DNA of 64,000 nt, from NCBI GenBank assembly GCA_963850095.1, contig CAWKJX010000005.1, positions 124,001-188,000 on the forward strand, written 5' to 3'. Within the stretch, counting starts at the first letter, position 1, and the number at the start of each line of letters is the position of its first letter. Source of the stretch: Bog-473 sp963850095. Lineage in GTDB: Bacteria; Actinomycetota; Acidimicrobiia; Acidimicrobiales; RAAP-2. Below are positions 8,997 to 17,707 of the stretch, in pieces. The position numbers and the translations under genes are program-made. The notes under the pieces were generated by a model. It did no database searches and was not told where the DNA came from. It was given only the letters and a program-made list of their open reading frames with translations.

Positions 8997-10463
8997 TTGC
9001 GGGTGATTGCTCCTCGGCGTTTTCTCGTCCTCCTGGGAACAACGGTGATGCTCGGTGTTCTCATCGGAATACCGGCCGAGAACCCGGTTGGTGCAGACAC
9101 TGTCTCCTTCTCCAGCGCCAGTCTCGGAACCGGGACGACGACGACGCCGGTCTTCGAACAGACCGGACCCTGGCTCATGTCTTGGCGTTACGACTGTTCC
9201 AACACCGGGAACGTAGGGTTCGGAGTCCAAATCATTCCGTCGGGAAGCTCAGACCTCGACCGTGCCCCAGATGAGCCGGGTTCGAGCGGGAGTGGCACGG
9301 ACCGCTACTACGCCTCAGGCTCTTTCCAGCTCATCGTCCAGAGCTTTTGCGACTGGGTCATCTCGGTTGCACCTTCGGTGAATGGACCTCTCCCAACGCC
9401 CATCACGTATTCGAACACACAAACTGGTACGACTGGCCAGACCCAACAGTTCTGGGTCACGTCACCGTGGACGATGTCATGGTCCTACGACTGCGGTGGT
9501 CCCAATCCTTTTGGGCCCCCTTTCCCGAACTTTGAGGCCGATATCCATGCGCCGCCAGGGGACCCGGCCTCCGATGCCGGCCCGTTCCAGGTTGCGGACG
9601 CCGGAAGCGGTGCCGATACATTCACCGACACTGGTGTCTTCAGCATTTCCATACTCACGCCCGAGTGTCCCTGGTCCATCACGATCACCTCGGCCGGGTC
9701 ACCGGCTCCGCCACCACCCCCCGTCCCGTCAACAGCGGTCGGTATCGCTGCGACGGCTGATGGCGCCGGATACTGGATCGCCTACGCAAATGGGGCGGTG
9801 TCACCCTATGGAGATGCAGGCACCTATGGAACTCTCGGCGACACTGTCCTGAATGCGCCGATCGACCACATCGTCGCGACCCCAGATGGCCGCGGGTTCT
9901 GGCTCGTTGCCGCCGACGGGGGAATCTTCGCCGAGGGCGACGCAAAGTTCTACGGCTCCGCAGCCAGCATGCATCTCAACGCGCCGATCGTTGACATGGC
10001 GCCCACGCCCGATGGAGCCGGGTACTGGCTGGTCGGGGCCGACGGTGGGATCTTCTCCTACGGTGACGCCGTCTTCGACGGCTCGACGGGGAATCTGCAC
10101 TTGAACCAGCCAGTGGTCGGCATGGCGCCCGATTCGGCGACAGGTGGCTACTGGCTCGTGGCGAGAGACGGTGGCATCTTCGCGTTCGACGTTCCCTTCT
10201 ACGGCTCGACGGGGAGCACGCATCTCAACCAGCCCGTCAACGGAATGGCTGGAACTCCCGACGGGCTGGGTTACTGGTCCGTGGCGTCTGACGGGGGCAT
10301 CTTCAACTACGGCGATGCACCCTTCGATGGTTCGGCAGGCTCCCTGGTCCTCGACGCCCCGATCGTCGGGATGGCGCCCAACCTGGCGACTGATGGGTAC
10401 TGGTTGGTCGGGTCGGACGGAGGGGTCTTCTCTTACGGCACGGAATTCCTTGGGGCTGGCTAG
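8997..10463 (+). CDS. Secreted protein with C-terminal GYWLVxxDGGIF repeats
   Basis: A 488-residue exported protein. TTG at 8997 is the start because a perfect AAGGAGG lies 9 bases upstream. An arginine-containing N-terminus and hydrophobic core (FLVLLGTTVMLGVLIGI) form a signal peptide. Residues to about 240 are a Ser/Thr/Gly-rich region with paired tryptophan-cysteine blocks (PWLMSWRYDC, PWTMSWSYDC). From about 248 to the end there are six or so ~39-residue repeats of the form GYWLV..DGGIF.YGDA.F.GS.G...LN.P..GMA.TPDG. These probably form a beta-propeller or similar surface domain. A second protein with the same repeat is at 50.0-52.2 kb. Function unknown. Confidence 0.8.
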   Translation: MRVIAPRRFLVLLGTTVMLGVLIGIPAENPVGADTVSFSSASLGTGTTTTPVFEQTGPWLMSWRYDCSNTGNVGFGVQIIPSGSSDLDRAPDEPGSSGSGTDRYYASGSFQLIVQSFCDWVISVAPSVNGPLPTPITYSNTQTGTTGQTQQFWVTSPWTMSWSYDCGGPNPFGPPFPNFEADIHAPPGDPASDAGPFQVADAGSGADTFTDTGVFSISILTPECPWSITITSAGSPAPPPPPVPSTAVGIAATADGAGYWIAYANGAVSPYGDAGTYGTLGDTVLNAPIDHIVATPDGRGFWLVAADGGIFAEGDAKFYGSAASMHLNAPIVDMAPTPDGAGYWLVGADGGIFSYGDAVFDGSTGNLHLNQPVVGMAPDSATGGYWLVARDGGIFAFDVPFYGSTGSTHLNQPVNGMAGTPDGLGYWSVASDGGIFNYGDAPFDGSAGSLVLDAPIVGMAPNLATDGYWLVGSDGGVFSYGTEFLGAG

Positions 10464-10476
10464 TCCCCAGGACAGT

Positions 10477-11514
10477 TCAGCCGAGCACCAGCTCGGCCAT
10501 GGTGCGCAAGGTGGCCACGTCGCCGTTGATCAGCATGGTGGTGGCCCGGGACGAGCGCCAGGCCTCGAGGTCGTCCCGGATCTTCTCGACCGGGCCGATC
10601 AGGGCGACGTCCTCCACCATGGAGGTGGGGACGGCCGCCGCCGCGTCGTCCTTGCGCCCGTCGAGGTAGGCGTCCTGAATTTTGTGGGCGGCCTCCTCGT
10701 AGCCCATGCGGGCGAAGACGTCGAAGTGGAAGTTCATCTCCTTGGCCCCCATGCCGCCGATGTAGAGGGCCAAATAGGGGCGGAAACCGTCGGCCGCCGC
10801 CTCGGTGTCGTCGGCAATGACGGTCGGCGCGAAGGCGAGGACCTCGAAGTCGGCCTGCGAGCGGCGCGCCCCGGGGCGGGCGAAGCCCTCGTCGAGGGAC
10901 GCCTCGAACGACGACATGGCCCTGGGGGAGAAGAAGATCGGGAACCAGCCATCGGCGATCTCGGCCGCCAGTGCCACGTTCTTGGGGCCCTCGGCCCCCA
11001 GGATGATCGGGATGTCGGCCCGCAAGGGATGGACAATGGACTTGAGGGGCTTCCCGAGGCCGGTGCCGCCGGGGTAGGGCAGCGGGTAGTGCGGGCCGTC
11101 GTTGGTCACCGGCTCCTGGCGGGCCAGCACCTGGCGCACGATGCCGACGTACTCGCGGGTGCGCGCCAGCGGCGCCGGGAAGGGCTGGCCGTACCAGCCC
11201 TCGACCACCTGGGGGCCCGACACGCCGAGGCCGAGGACGAAGCGACCGCCCGAGAGGTGGTCCATGGTCTGCGCGGCCATGGCCATGGCCGTCGGCGTGC
11301 GCGCCGAGAGTTGGCACAGCGACGTGCCGAGGCGCACCTTGGTGGTGCGGCTGCCCCACCAGGCCAGCGGGGTCAGGGCGTCGGAGCCGTAGGACTCCGC
11401 GGTCCAGACGGAGTCGAAGCCGAGGCGGTCGGCTTCCTCGACGAGCTCGACCGCGTGGGGGGGCGGGCCCGAGCCCCAGTAGCCGAGCTGCAGGCCGAGC
11501 TTCATGGTCTTCAC
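10477..11514 (-). CDS. LLM class F420-dependent oxidoreductase
   Basis: A 345-residue luciferase-like TIM-barrel oxidoreductase, likely using coenzyme F420. Recognisable blocks are KLGLQLGYWG at the N-terminus, DHLSGGRFVLGLGVSGPQ and the C-terminal DDLEAWRSSRATTMLI. GTG at 11514 is preferred over ATG at 11505 because GGAGG lies 6 bases upstream of the GTG. It is the last gene of a P450-LLM-LLM operon headed by a KstR-like site, which suggests a step in steroid or related lipid breakdown; the substrate is unknown. Confidence 0.85.
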   Translation of the reverse strand: MKTMKLGLQLGYWGSGPPPHAVELVEEADRLGFDSVWTAESYGSDALTPLAWWGSRTTKVRLGTSLCQLSARTPTAMAMAAQTMDHLSGGRFVLGLGVSGPQVVEGWYGQPFPAPLARTREYVGIVRQVLARQEPVTNDGPHYPLPYPGGTGLGKPLKSIVHPLRADIPIILGAEGPKNVALAAEIADGWFPIFFSPRAMSSFEASLDEGFARPGARRSQADFEVLAFAPTVIADDTEAAADGFRPYLALYIGGMGAKEMNFHFDVFARMGYEEAAHKIQDAYLDGRKDDAAAAVPTSMVEDVALIGPVEKIRDDLEAWRSSRATTMLINGDVATLRTMAELVLG

Positions 11515-11528
11515 GTGGAACCTCCGGA

Positions 11529-12447
11529 TCAGAACTTGGCGACGATGTCGTCGGCGAAACGGTGCACCGCGTCGAGGCGGGGCGTGAGCGCCTGATCGTC
11601 CGGCGTGCCCGGGCGCACGGCGCCCATCCAGGGCGCGCACACGAAGTCGAAGACGCCGGCGTCGGCGAAGCGGCGGTAGAGATCCACGCTGGGCATCTCG
11701 TTGATCGACAGGTAGATGGTGAAGTCCCCGTCGTCGTCTCGATCAGCCCGCTTGAGCGCCTCGCGCAGGTTGGCGACATGGAGCCCACGCCTCCTCCTCG
11801 CTGTAGGCGCCGGCGGCGATCCAGCCGTCGCAGAGTGTCGCGGCCCGGCGCAGGGCCACCGGGGAGTGGCCACCACCGATGATGGGCACCGGTTCGCTGG
11901 GATGGGGCTCCATTTGGCACTCGGGCACGTCGTAGTAGTCGCCGTGGAACTCAACCCAGCCGCCGCGCCACAGAGCACGGAGGGCGACGATCATTTCGTT
12001 CAGGCGCGGGCCCCGGGTGGCGAAGTCCTGGCCGGTCTGGTCGAACTCCTCCTGGCACCAGCCGACGCCGACGCCGAGGCGCAGACGGTTGTCCGACAGG
12101 AAGGCGGTCGTGCCGACGGTCTTGGCCACGGTCATCAGGTCCCGCATGGGGGCGACGTAGACGCCCGTGGTGAAGAGCAGGTTCTGCGTCGAGCCGGCCA
12201 GAGCCGCAATCAGGCACATGGGATCGGGCCACGATGTCTCCTCGGCTTCCCAGGGTGGCGAACCGTCCTCTTCCTTCGAGTACGTGTAACGCGACAGGCG
12301 CTGCCGCGGGTTGAAGAGGTGCTCGGAGACGTACATGCCGCCGTAGCCGAGCTGGTCGCTGGCGCGGGTCAATGGGACGATCTGGCTGCTCGGCAGGAAC
12401 GCGACGGACTGGTGGAAGCGAACGCTGCGGTCGGCCACGCCGCTCAC
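11529..12447 (-). CDS. LLM class F420-dependent oxidoreductase (one frameshift)
   Basis: A second luciferase-like oxidoreductase of about 305 residues. The first part contains YGGMYVSEHLFNP, LLFTTGVYVAPMRD and NRLRLGVGVGWCQEEF. After GAYSEEEAW the frame breaks near 11788, and the C-terminal part (HVANLREALKRADRDD ... VCAPWMGA) continues in another frame to the stop at 11529. The length is consistent with one extra base. The GTG start at 12447 lies only a base or two from the P450 stop, so the genes are coupled. The sequence differs clearly from the neighbouring LLM gene, so this is not a recent duplication. Confidence 0.8.
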
Positions 12448-12448
12448 C

Positions 12449-13703
12449 TCAGCGGGCCCGGGCGGGCAGCGGAGTGCCCCCGACCGGCGCCGAGGGCGCG
12501 AAGGCGACCGGGACGTGCTTGGTGCCGTTGATGAAGTTGGACTGCAGCCGTTGCACCTCGCCGTCGAGGCGGATGTCGGGTATGCGCTCGAGCAGGCGGT
12601 CGAACATCACCATGATCTCCATGCGGGCCAGGTTGGCGCCGAGGCAGAAGTGCGGGCCGCCGCCGCCGAAGGCGATGTGGTTGTTGGGCGACCGCGTGAC
12701 GTCGAACGAGTCCGGGTAGGTCGAAGGCCGTCTCGTCGCGGTTGGCCGAGGTGTGCCAGAAGACCACCTTGTCACCTTCCTTGATCTCCTGCCCGTTGAG
12801 GACGGTGTCCATGGCGGCAGTGCGGCGGAAGTGCATGACGGGCGTGACGTAGCGGAGCATCTCCTCGACCGCGTTGGCCAGGAACGAACGGTCCCGGCGC
12901 AGGATCTCCCACTGGTCGGGGTGCTCGAAGAAGGCCGTCATGGCGCCGGACATGAGGTTCCGGGTCGTCTCGTTGCCGGCCACGATGAGCAGGAGGAAGA
13001 AGAGGTCGAGCTCGAGCTCGTTGAGCTTCTCGCCGTCGACTTCCGCGTCGATCAACACCGAGATGAGGTCCTGCTTCGGTCGGAGCCGGCGTTCGGACGC
13101 CAGCTCCTCGGCGTAGCTGTAGACCTGCATCAGCGCTTCGTCGGGTGCGGAACCGGGGACCTGGTACTCGGGGTCGTCGGCGCCGATCATGCGGTTGGAC
13201 CAGTCGAAGACCATGCGCCGGTCCTCCTGGGGCACGCCGAGCAATTCGGCTATGACGAGGAGCGGGAGCTCGGCCGCGATCTGCTCGACGAAGTCGGCTG
13301 TCCCGCGCTCGCACACAGCGTCGATGATGCCGTCGGCGTACCCGATGATCTGCTGCTCCAGGTCGCGCACCATTTTGGGCGTGAAGCCCTTGTTGACCAG
13401 TCGGCGGTAGCGCGTGTGCATGGTCGGGTCCATGTTGAGCATCAACAGCTGCTGCTGGGCCAGCATCTCGTCATCCGACTCGTGGAAGAGGGCACCACGC
13501 CGGGCCGAGGAGAAGTGCTCCCAGTCGCGGTTCACGTGCACGCAGTCGTCGTAGCCGGTGATGGCCCAGAAGCCACCCCGGGGGGCGATGTCTTCGGTGT
13601 GCCAGAAGACGGGTGCGTCCCGTCGGAGCTCGGCGAACCAGTGATGCGGCACCCCGGCGACGAAATTGCGGCCGTCGATGAGGTCGATCTCCTCGAGGCT
13701 CAA
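12449..13703 (-). CDS. Cytochrome P450 (CYP125/CYP142-like; one frameshift)
   Basis: A heme monooxygenase of about 417 residues. The I-helix is LLLIVAGNETTRN, the ExxR is in EEMLRYV, and the heme loop is FGGGGPHFCLGANLAR. The last lies in a different frame from the rest: an extra base near 12722, after NRDETAFD, breaks the gene. The TTG at 13703 is preferred, as AAAGGGGGGG stands just before it and the product then starts at LSLEEIDLIDGRNF. GTG 13718 or ATG 13784 are possible but lack a ribosome site. Similarity of the N-terminus and I-helix points to the steroid-hydroxylating CYP125/142 group. A KstR-like site and a transposon end lie upstream. Confidence 0.85.
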
Positions 13704-13762
13704 GGCCCCCCCTTTCACGCACCGCAACGGCGAGGGCGGTGTCTGCCCGGACGGGCAATTTC

Positions 13763-13776
13763 TAGAACGTGTGTCA
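13763..13776. promoter_or_regulatory. KstR-like operator upstream of the P450 operon (one mismatch)
   Basis: TAGAACGTGTGTCA matches TnnAACnnGTTnnA except that the GTT half is GTG. It lies 60 bases upstream of the P450 start. The target duplication of the transposon begins 3 bases further out, so any promoter element beyond that has been replaced by the transposon end. Confidence 0.5.
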
Positions 13777-13778
13777 GT

Positions 13779-13786
13779 GATCATAG
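13779..13786. repeat. Left copy of the 8-bp target site duplication
   Basis: GATCATAG directly abuts the left terminal inverted repeat. The same eight bases in the same orientation abut the right end at 18730-18737. Eight-base duplications are characteristic of the IS1595 family. Confidence 0.9.
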
Positions 13787-13840
13787 GGGAGTGTGCGGGG
13801 TGACAAACCCCAGCAAAAAGGCGCGATTACTTGAGGGTTT
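13787..13840 (+). repeat. Left terminal inverted repeat of the transposon (54 bp)
   Basis: Begins GGGAGTGTGC and ends ACTTGAGGGTTT; it is the exact reverse complement of 18676-18729. An internal imperfect palindrome GGGGTGACAAACCCC (13797-13811) could be the transposase-binding core and closely resembles a sequence in the transposase promoter. Confidence 0.95.
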
Positions 13841-13986
13841 GTACCGGGGCTGGGGTGGCGAATCCAGCGCTCGCAGTCCCGCCGAACGTGCGTTCGCCCT
13901 TTTACCCGTTGACCTGGGAATGGTCGATGCATAGCCTTTCAGGCTCTTGCATTACCTACTGTCGGGAGGGAATGTGACCCAACAAT

Positions 13987-15614
13987 TTGGGGCTGGAGTA
14001 CGCCCCTGAAGTGGGCCCTGGCGCGGGTCTAGATACAGGCGTCCTTTACTGCAACGACAACCTTGAACGGCTGTCCGCGCTACCCCCCGATTCGGTGGAC
14101 CTCATCTACCTGGACCCTCCTTTTTTCTCTAATCGGGTCTATGAAGTCATTTGGGGCGACGAGGCGGAGGTCCGTTCATTTGAAGATCGGTGGGACGGGG
14201 GTATCCAGCATTACGTCGATTGGATGAACAAGCGCGTAGTGGAGATGTATCGAGTCCTCAAAACCACTGGTTCCCTGTACTTACATTGCGACCCACACGC
14301 GAGCCACTACCTCAAGGTGATGCTGGATGGGGTATTCGAGGGACAGGACAGTTTCCGAAATGAGATCATCTGGCGTCGTACTGGTTCCCACGGCAAAGTG
14401 CGTCGGTTCGGACCTATCCATGATGTGATTCTTTCTATACCAAGAGCAATCAATACACCTGGAATTCTCCTCGCCGCCGCTATATGCGTGGTCACGTTGA
14501 GCAGTACATGGTCCAGGATGAGACCGGTTGGCGCACGAACTACTACGGCAACGTATTAACCGGCAGTGGACGACGGGGGGCGAGTCTGGCCAGACTTGGC
14601 GAGGATTCGATCCCACCGCTAAGGATCGCCACTGGGCGATCCTTGGCGCATTGCTTGAGGAAGTCGACGAGGACCTATCCGCTCTGAGTCAACATCAGAA
14701 GCTAGACCGTCTATATGAACTGGGATACATCAAGATCATCAAAGGCCAAGCATGGCCGATGTATCAGCACTACATCAGTCCTGATTCCGGGCCTCCGGCA
14801 CCTGACATTTGGGCATATCAGCCCTACACCGAGGGGACAGTTTTTGGAACGGAAGACGGCATAGATGCTGACGTTCGATGGCTCCCGACGAGAGACGCCG
14901 AACGCCTCGGATATCCGACGCAAAAGCCCGAGGCGCTTCTTGAACAAATCATTGGAGCCAGTAGCGATCCCGGCGACGTAGTGCTTGACCCATTCTGCGG
15001 CTGCGGTACGACCATCGCGGTCGCCCAGGGTTTGAACCGAGAGTGGATCGGCATTGATATCTCACCTACAGCCATGGACGTTATGAGACGCAGATTGTGG
15101 AACCAGCATCGCATCAACCCCATCATCGTTGACATTCCGGACACAGAAGAAGCCCTCCGGGCTCTAAAACCGTTTGAGTTCCAGAACTACGTAATAAATA
15201 CACTGAACGGCACTCACTCACTCCGCAGAACGGGGGACATGGGGATCGATGGCCACTGGTTCTTCACCCGCGACCCAATTCAAGTGAAACAGTCGGAGCA
15301 TGTGGGGCGCAATGTCATTGATAATTTTCGAGACTGCGATGCGCCGCGCCAACTTCTCGGTTGGCTATGTCATCGCGTTCAGCTTCACTCGCGGCGCCTT
15401 TGAAGAGGTCGCCAGAGCAAAGAGTGATGGGTTGAACATCCGCTTGATTCGGGTCAAGGAACTCTTACTGATGATCCGACGACCTGGTAACCCCCTGACC
15501 AAACTTGGCCCGCAGCCAGACGGGGAGATCCTTCCCATTCCACCGATGCGAAAGGCGAAGGATCTCCCGTCCGCCGAGCAGCTGGTCGAGAGCGCCCGTA
15601 GCCAAGCCGGCTAG
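13987..15614 (+). CDS. Fused DNA methyltransferase / Mrr-like endonuclease (three frameshifts)
   Basis: A protein of about 542 residues. The methyltransferase part has the catalytic DPPF motif in VDLIYLDPPFFSNR (about 43-46) before the SAM-binding motif VVLDPFCGCGTT, the beta-class order of N6-adenine or N4-cytosine enzymes. The C-terminal ~130 residues look like an Mrr/PD-(D/E)xK nuclease: FEFQNYVINTL, MGIDGHW and IQVKQS give the D...QxK core. One base is missing near 14435, one is missing in the G-run near 14575, and one is extra near 15329; the corrected length is an exact codon multiple. The listed TTG start is the open-frame one. GTG 13974 with GGAGGG upstream is an alternative needing one more shift. 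It could both modify and cut DNA, or be a self-sufficient restriction enzyme. Confidence 0.8.
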
Positions 15615-16585
15615 TCCTGCTCCCGGCCGGTCAGTGGCTTGTAACTGAGCCGCCGCCCGGCTGCCTGGCTGACCATCCGCTCCAGGCGGGCGCTGTCGTC
15701 CATCTTGCAGGTCGTGTAGCGGAAGTCGAACTCCGCCAGGTAGCGGGGCAAGTGCTCCACGCTGACGTGGTGGTGGGTGCCATTGATGCTCCGCTTGAGC
15801 TGCGCGAAGTAGCCCTCCACTCGGTTGGTGCTCACGCCCTCTTTGACGTACTCACCGATGGAGTGGTTCACCGAGCGGTGCGACTGGAACAGGGTGCCAA
15901 GCGACAGGTAGTAGGTCGCCTGGTCGGTCTGCAAATGGCTTCCGGCGGTGTTCACCTGCTGCAAAATGGTCCGGCGCAGAGAGCGGGCCGTGACCGATGG
16001 CATGACCTGAGAGCGGATTTCGCCGGTCTGAACGTCGACAAGTGAGAGTACCGGCGTCTTTTCCGTCGACCCTTGGCGGCTGACGCCCCTCTTGCTTGCG
16101 TGGCGGTTCTTCGGCTGGCCGCCGATCCACGTTTCGTCGGCAACGATGGTGCCAGACAGCATCCCGACCAGTGGCTCGCGCTTCATCGCCTCGCGGAGCC
16201 TGTGGAGCATGTACCACGCGGTCTCCGGGGTGACGCCGTGCATCCGCTCAATCTCGCGAGCCGAAATGCCGTTCTTCGCCGAGCACATCTGGACCATGAC
16301 CATGAGCCACGTTTCGATTGAAACCTTGGTGCCGTGGAAGATCGTGCCGGTGAGAACGCTGAACTGCTTGCGGCACTTGGCGCACTTCCACACCCGGCGC
16401 TGAGAGAGCTTGCGGTTAGGGCCCGACGCACGCGAAACGCCGTTGGCAGGCTTGAGGAAGTACGCCTTGAGGTTGCCGCAGTGGGGGCACACCGGGCCGT
16501 TCGGCCAGCGCAGCTCTTCGAGCACCAAGTAGGCGCTGGCCTCTCCGTCTACCCGCTTGCGGATTTCTGACAAGTTCAGCTTCAT
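15611..16585 (-). CDS. IS1595 family transposase
   Basis: A 324-residue transposase, full length and uninterrupted. An N-terminal zinc ribbon has CPHC (33-36) and CAKC (68-71). The catalytic core has D150 in VADETWIGG, D221 in LQTDQATYY and the third block VSTNRVEGYFAQLKRSI (N254, E257, K264), followed by GTHHHVSVEHLPRYLAEF, which is diagnostic for the IS1595/ISXO2 group. It cuts and joins transposon ends, here the 54-bp repeats. It overlaps the stop of the methyltransferase by 4 bases, tail to tail. A good sigma-70-like promoter lies just upstream. Confidence 0.93.
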   Translation of the reverse strand: MKLNLSEIRKRVDGEASAYLVLEELRWPNGPVCPHCGNLKAYFLKPANGVSRASGPNRKLSQRRVWKCAKCRKQFSVLTGTIFHGTKVSIETWLMVMVQMCSAKNGISAREIERMHGVTPETAWYMLHRLREAMKREPLVGMLSGTIVADETWIGGQPKNRHASKRGVSRQGSTEKTPVLSLVDVQTGEIRSQVMPSVTARSLRRTILQQVNTAGSHLQTDQATYYLSLGTLFQSHRSVNHSIGEYVKEGVSTNRVEGYFAQLKRSINGTHHHVSVEHLPRYLAEFDFRYTTCKMDDSARLERMVSQAAGRRLSYKPLTGREQD

Positions 16586-16591
16586 AACCCC

Positions 16592-16620
16592 AGTATGTGC
16601 CTAGTATTTGGGTTTGTCAA
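16592..16620 (-). promoter_or_regulatory. Promoter of the transposase gene
   Basis: On the minus strand, TTGACA (16615-16620) and CATACT (16592-16597) are separated by exactly 17 bases and lead to the ATG at 16585 with a very short leader. The -35 box is embedded in the palindromic GGGTTGACAAACCC, nearly the same sequence as in the terminal repeats, which would let the transposase repress itself. Confidence 0.6.
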
Positions 16621-16687
16621 CCCAGACTAGGACGGCAGCCAATATAAACAAGGGCAGGCAGGAAATGTCGAGAAATTGGCTCTGACC

Positions 16688-16849
16688 TGCTATAATGGTG
16701 GAGCACTCGGGGATCGGACCCGACACCGTCTACGTCCAAGGAAGCGGTGGTCGACCAAGACGTGCCCCTGGTGGAGCGCCCCCGGACCGCGGCAAGGTCA
16801 TCCGCAAAGAGTCCAGGCCCATTAAAGGGTCCGGGGGCCTTTCACCTCC
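16688..16849 (+). promoter_or_regulatory. Extended -10 promoter and untranslated stretch, possible small RNA
   Basis: TGCTATAAT (16688-16696) is a perfect extended -10 element facing rightwards; a -35 is not obvious. The following ~150 bases hold no convincing gene. They end in an inverted AGGCCC/GGGCCT pair (about 16813-16841) that could act as a weak terminator ahead of the opposing gene's stop. A small RNA, perhaps antisense to the winged-helix gene, is possible; nothing confirms it. Confidence 0.3.
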
Positions 16850-17593
16850 TCATGACGTAGAACCCCCAGGACGCTGTTTGGGGAGCCGGTATATGACGCG
16901 GAGCGCCATTTCTGCCAGGTCCAGCCAGTCGCTGAGTCCATCCTCATCCCACCCAGCAGAGGCAGGAGGCAACTGCTCCAGGACCCCCTCAAGCAGTTTG
17001 GGGTACTTCTCAGGAGTTGGAGCAGGCCCGGCGCTCCGCTCCGCTTGTCTCGGCTCATCGGTTGTGTCCTGATCTTGAAGATTGACTCCAGTAGAGCGTG
17101 GAAGGGGGGCGCTAGCTGGGCGGATCATCCTGTTGGGGACGACTTTGAAGAGTCCAGCCTGCTCCGCCGACTCGCGCAGTCGGGCGGCCGCCATGGGAGC
17201 TTGTTTGTCCCCGACTCCATATTGGTTCTTCAGGAGGTTCTGCAATCCCGCTGCCTCCGGCAGCGGCTTGCCCTCCAGCTCAGAGAACACAGCGTTGAAC
17301 AGGGGAACTAATAGAAACGCTTCCAGCTTGTACGCATCGGAGGCTTCAGCGTAGATCGGCTGCAAGATGTTCTGAGCGAGGTCCGTAACGTGCAGCGCCT
17401 GAGATGAACCCTCGATCAGCCCGAACGCCTTGGCCGCACCAACGCGAGATAAATAAGCTCCGTTGTTCGTGCCTCCGTATTTAAGGAGACCTGCGAGGGT
17501 TTGACCAGATACGGTGCCTCCGTGATCGAAGATAGCCTGTGCCACCTCAAGCGAGCTGTCCAGATCGTACCGGGGCGCACTCATGTTTGCCAT
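16850..17593 (-). CDS. Winged-helix domain protein of unknown function
   Basis: A 247-residue protein from ATG 17593 (17584 is also possible; neither has a clear ribosome site). Residues ~7-75 read like a winged helix: EVAQAIFDHGGTVSGQTLAG followed by AYLSRVGAAKAFGLIEGS and LHVTDLAQNIL. The next ~80 residues (AFLLVPLFNAVFSELEGKPLPE, LLKNQYGV, ARLRESAEQAGLF) match an uncharacterised family I recall from archaea and bacteria. The tail is proline-rich and low complexity until WDEDGLSDWLDLAEMALRVIY. It may regulate the transposon cargo, because a perfect palindrome covers its own promoter region. It is not a transposition gene by sequence. Confidence 0.65.
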   Translation of the reverse strand: MANMSAPRYDLDSSLEVAQAIFDHGGTVSGQTLAGLLKYGGTNNGAYLSRVGAAKAFGLIEGSSQALHVTDLAQNILQPIYAEASDAYKLEAFLLVPLFNAVFSELEGKPLPEAAGLQNLLKNQYGVGDKQAPMAAARLRESAEQAGLFKVVPNRMIRPASAPLPRSTGVNLQDQDTTDEPRQAERSAGPAPTPEKYPKLLEGVLEQLPPASAGWDEDGLSDWLDLAEMALRVIYRLPKQRPGGSTS

Positions 17594-17607
17594 GGCCGTG
17601 AGTATAC

Positions 17608-17629
17608 ATGAGTTGGATCTGCAACTCAT
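17608..17629. promoter_or_regulatory. Perfect inverted repeat upstream of the winged-helix gene
   Basis: ATGAGTTG and CAACTCAT are separated by six bases, an 8+6+8 perfect dyad typical of a dimeric repressor site. It sits 15 bases upstream of the winged-helix start and beside a minus-strand TATACT box, and about 80 bases before the divergent small gene at 17708. Autoregulation is inferred. Confidence 0.5.
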
Positions 17630-17707
17630 CACACGTTGTCGTATGCGTTGGATTTATTCAGCTGAATATCCCTGTGACCAGGAAGAATGCCCTTAAGCTT
17701 GGCGGTT

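Noticed and set aside
10477..12447. Tandem duplication of the two LLM genes
   Set aside because: The two proteins share only fold-level features; their sequences and N-termini differ too much for a recent duplication.
13787..13840. Terminal repeat considered as a CRISPR repeat or integron site
   Set aside because: Only two copies, inverted, flanking one element; no spacers and no integrase.
14430..15335. Programmed frameshifting in the methyltransferase
   Set aside because: Shifts are of both signs, at three places, without slippery heptamers plus structure, and similar breaks occur in many unrelated genes of the window.
16700..16790. Possible tRNA in the transposon
   Set aside because: No cloverleaf with acceptor stem and T-loop consensus could be folded by eye.
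16695..17072. 125-codon + strand frame after the TATAAT box
   Set aside because: No ribosome site, Arg/Ser/Pro-rich, and largely antisense to the winged-helix gene.
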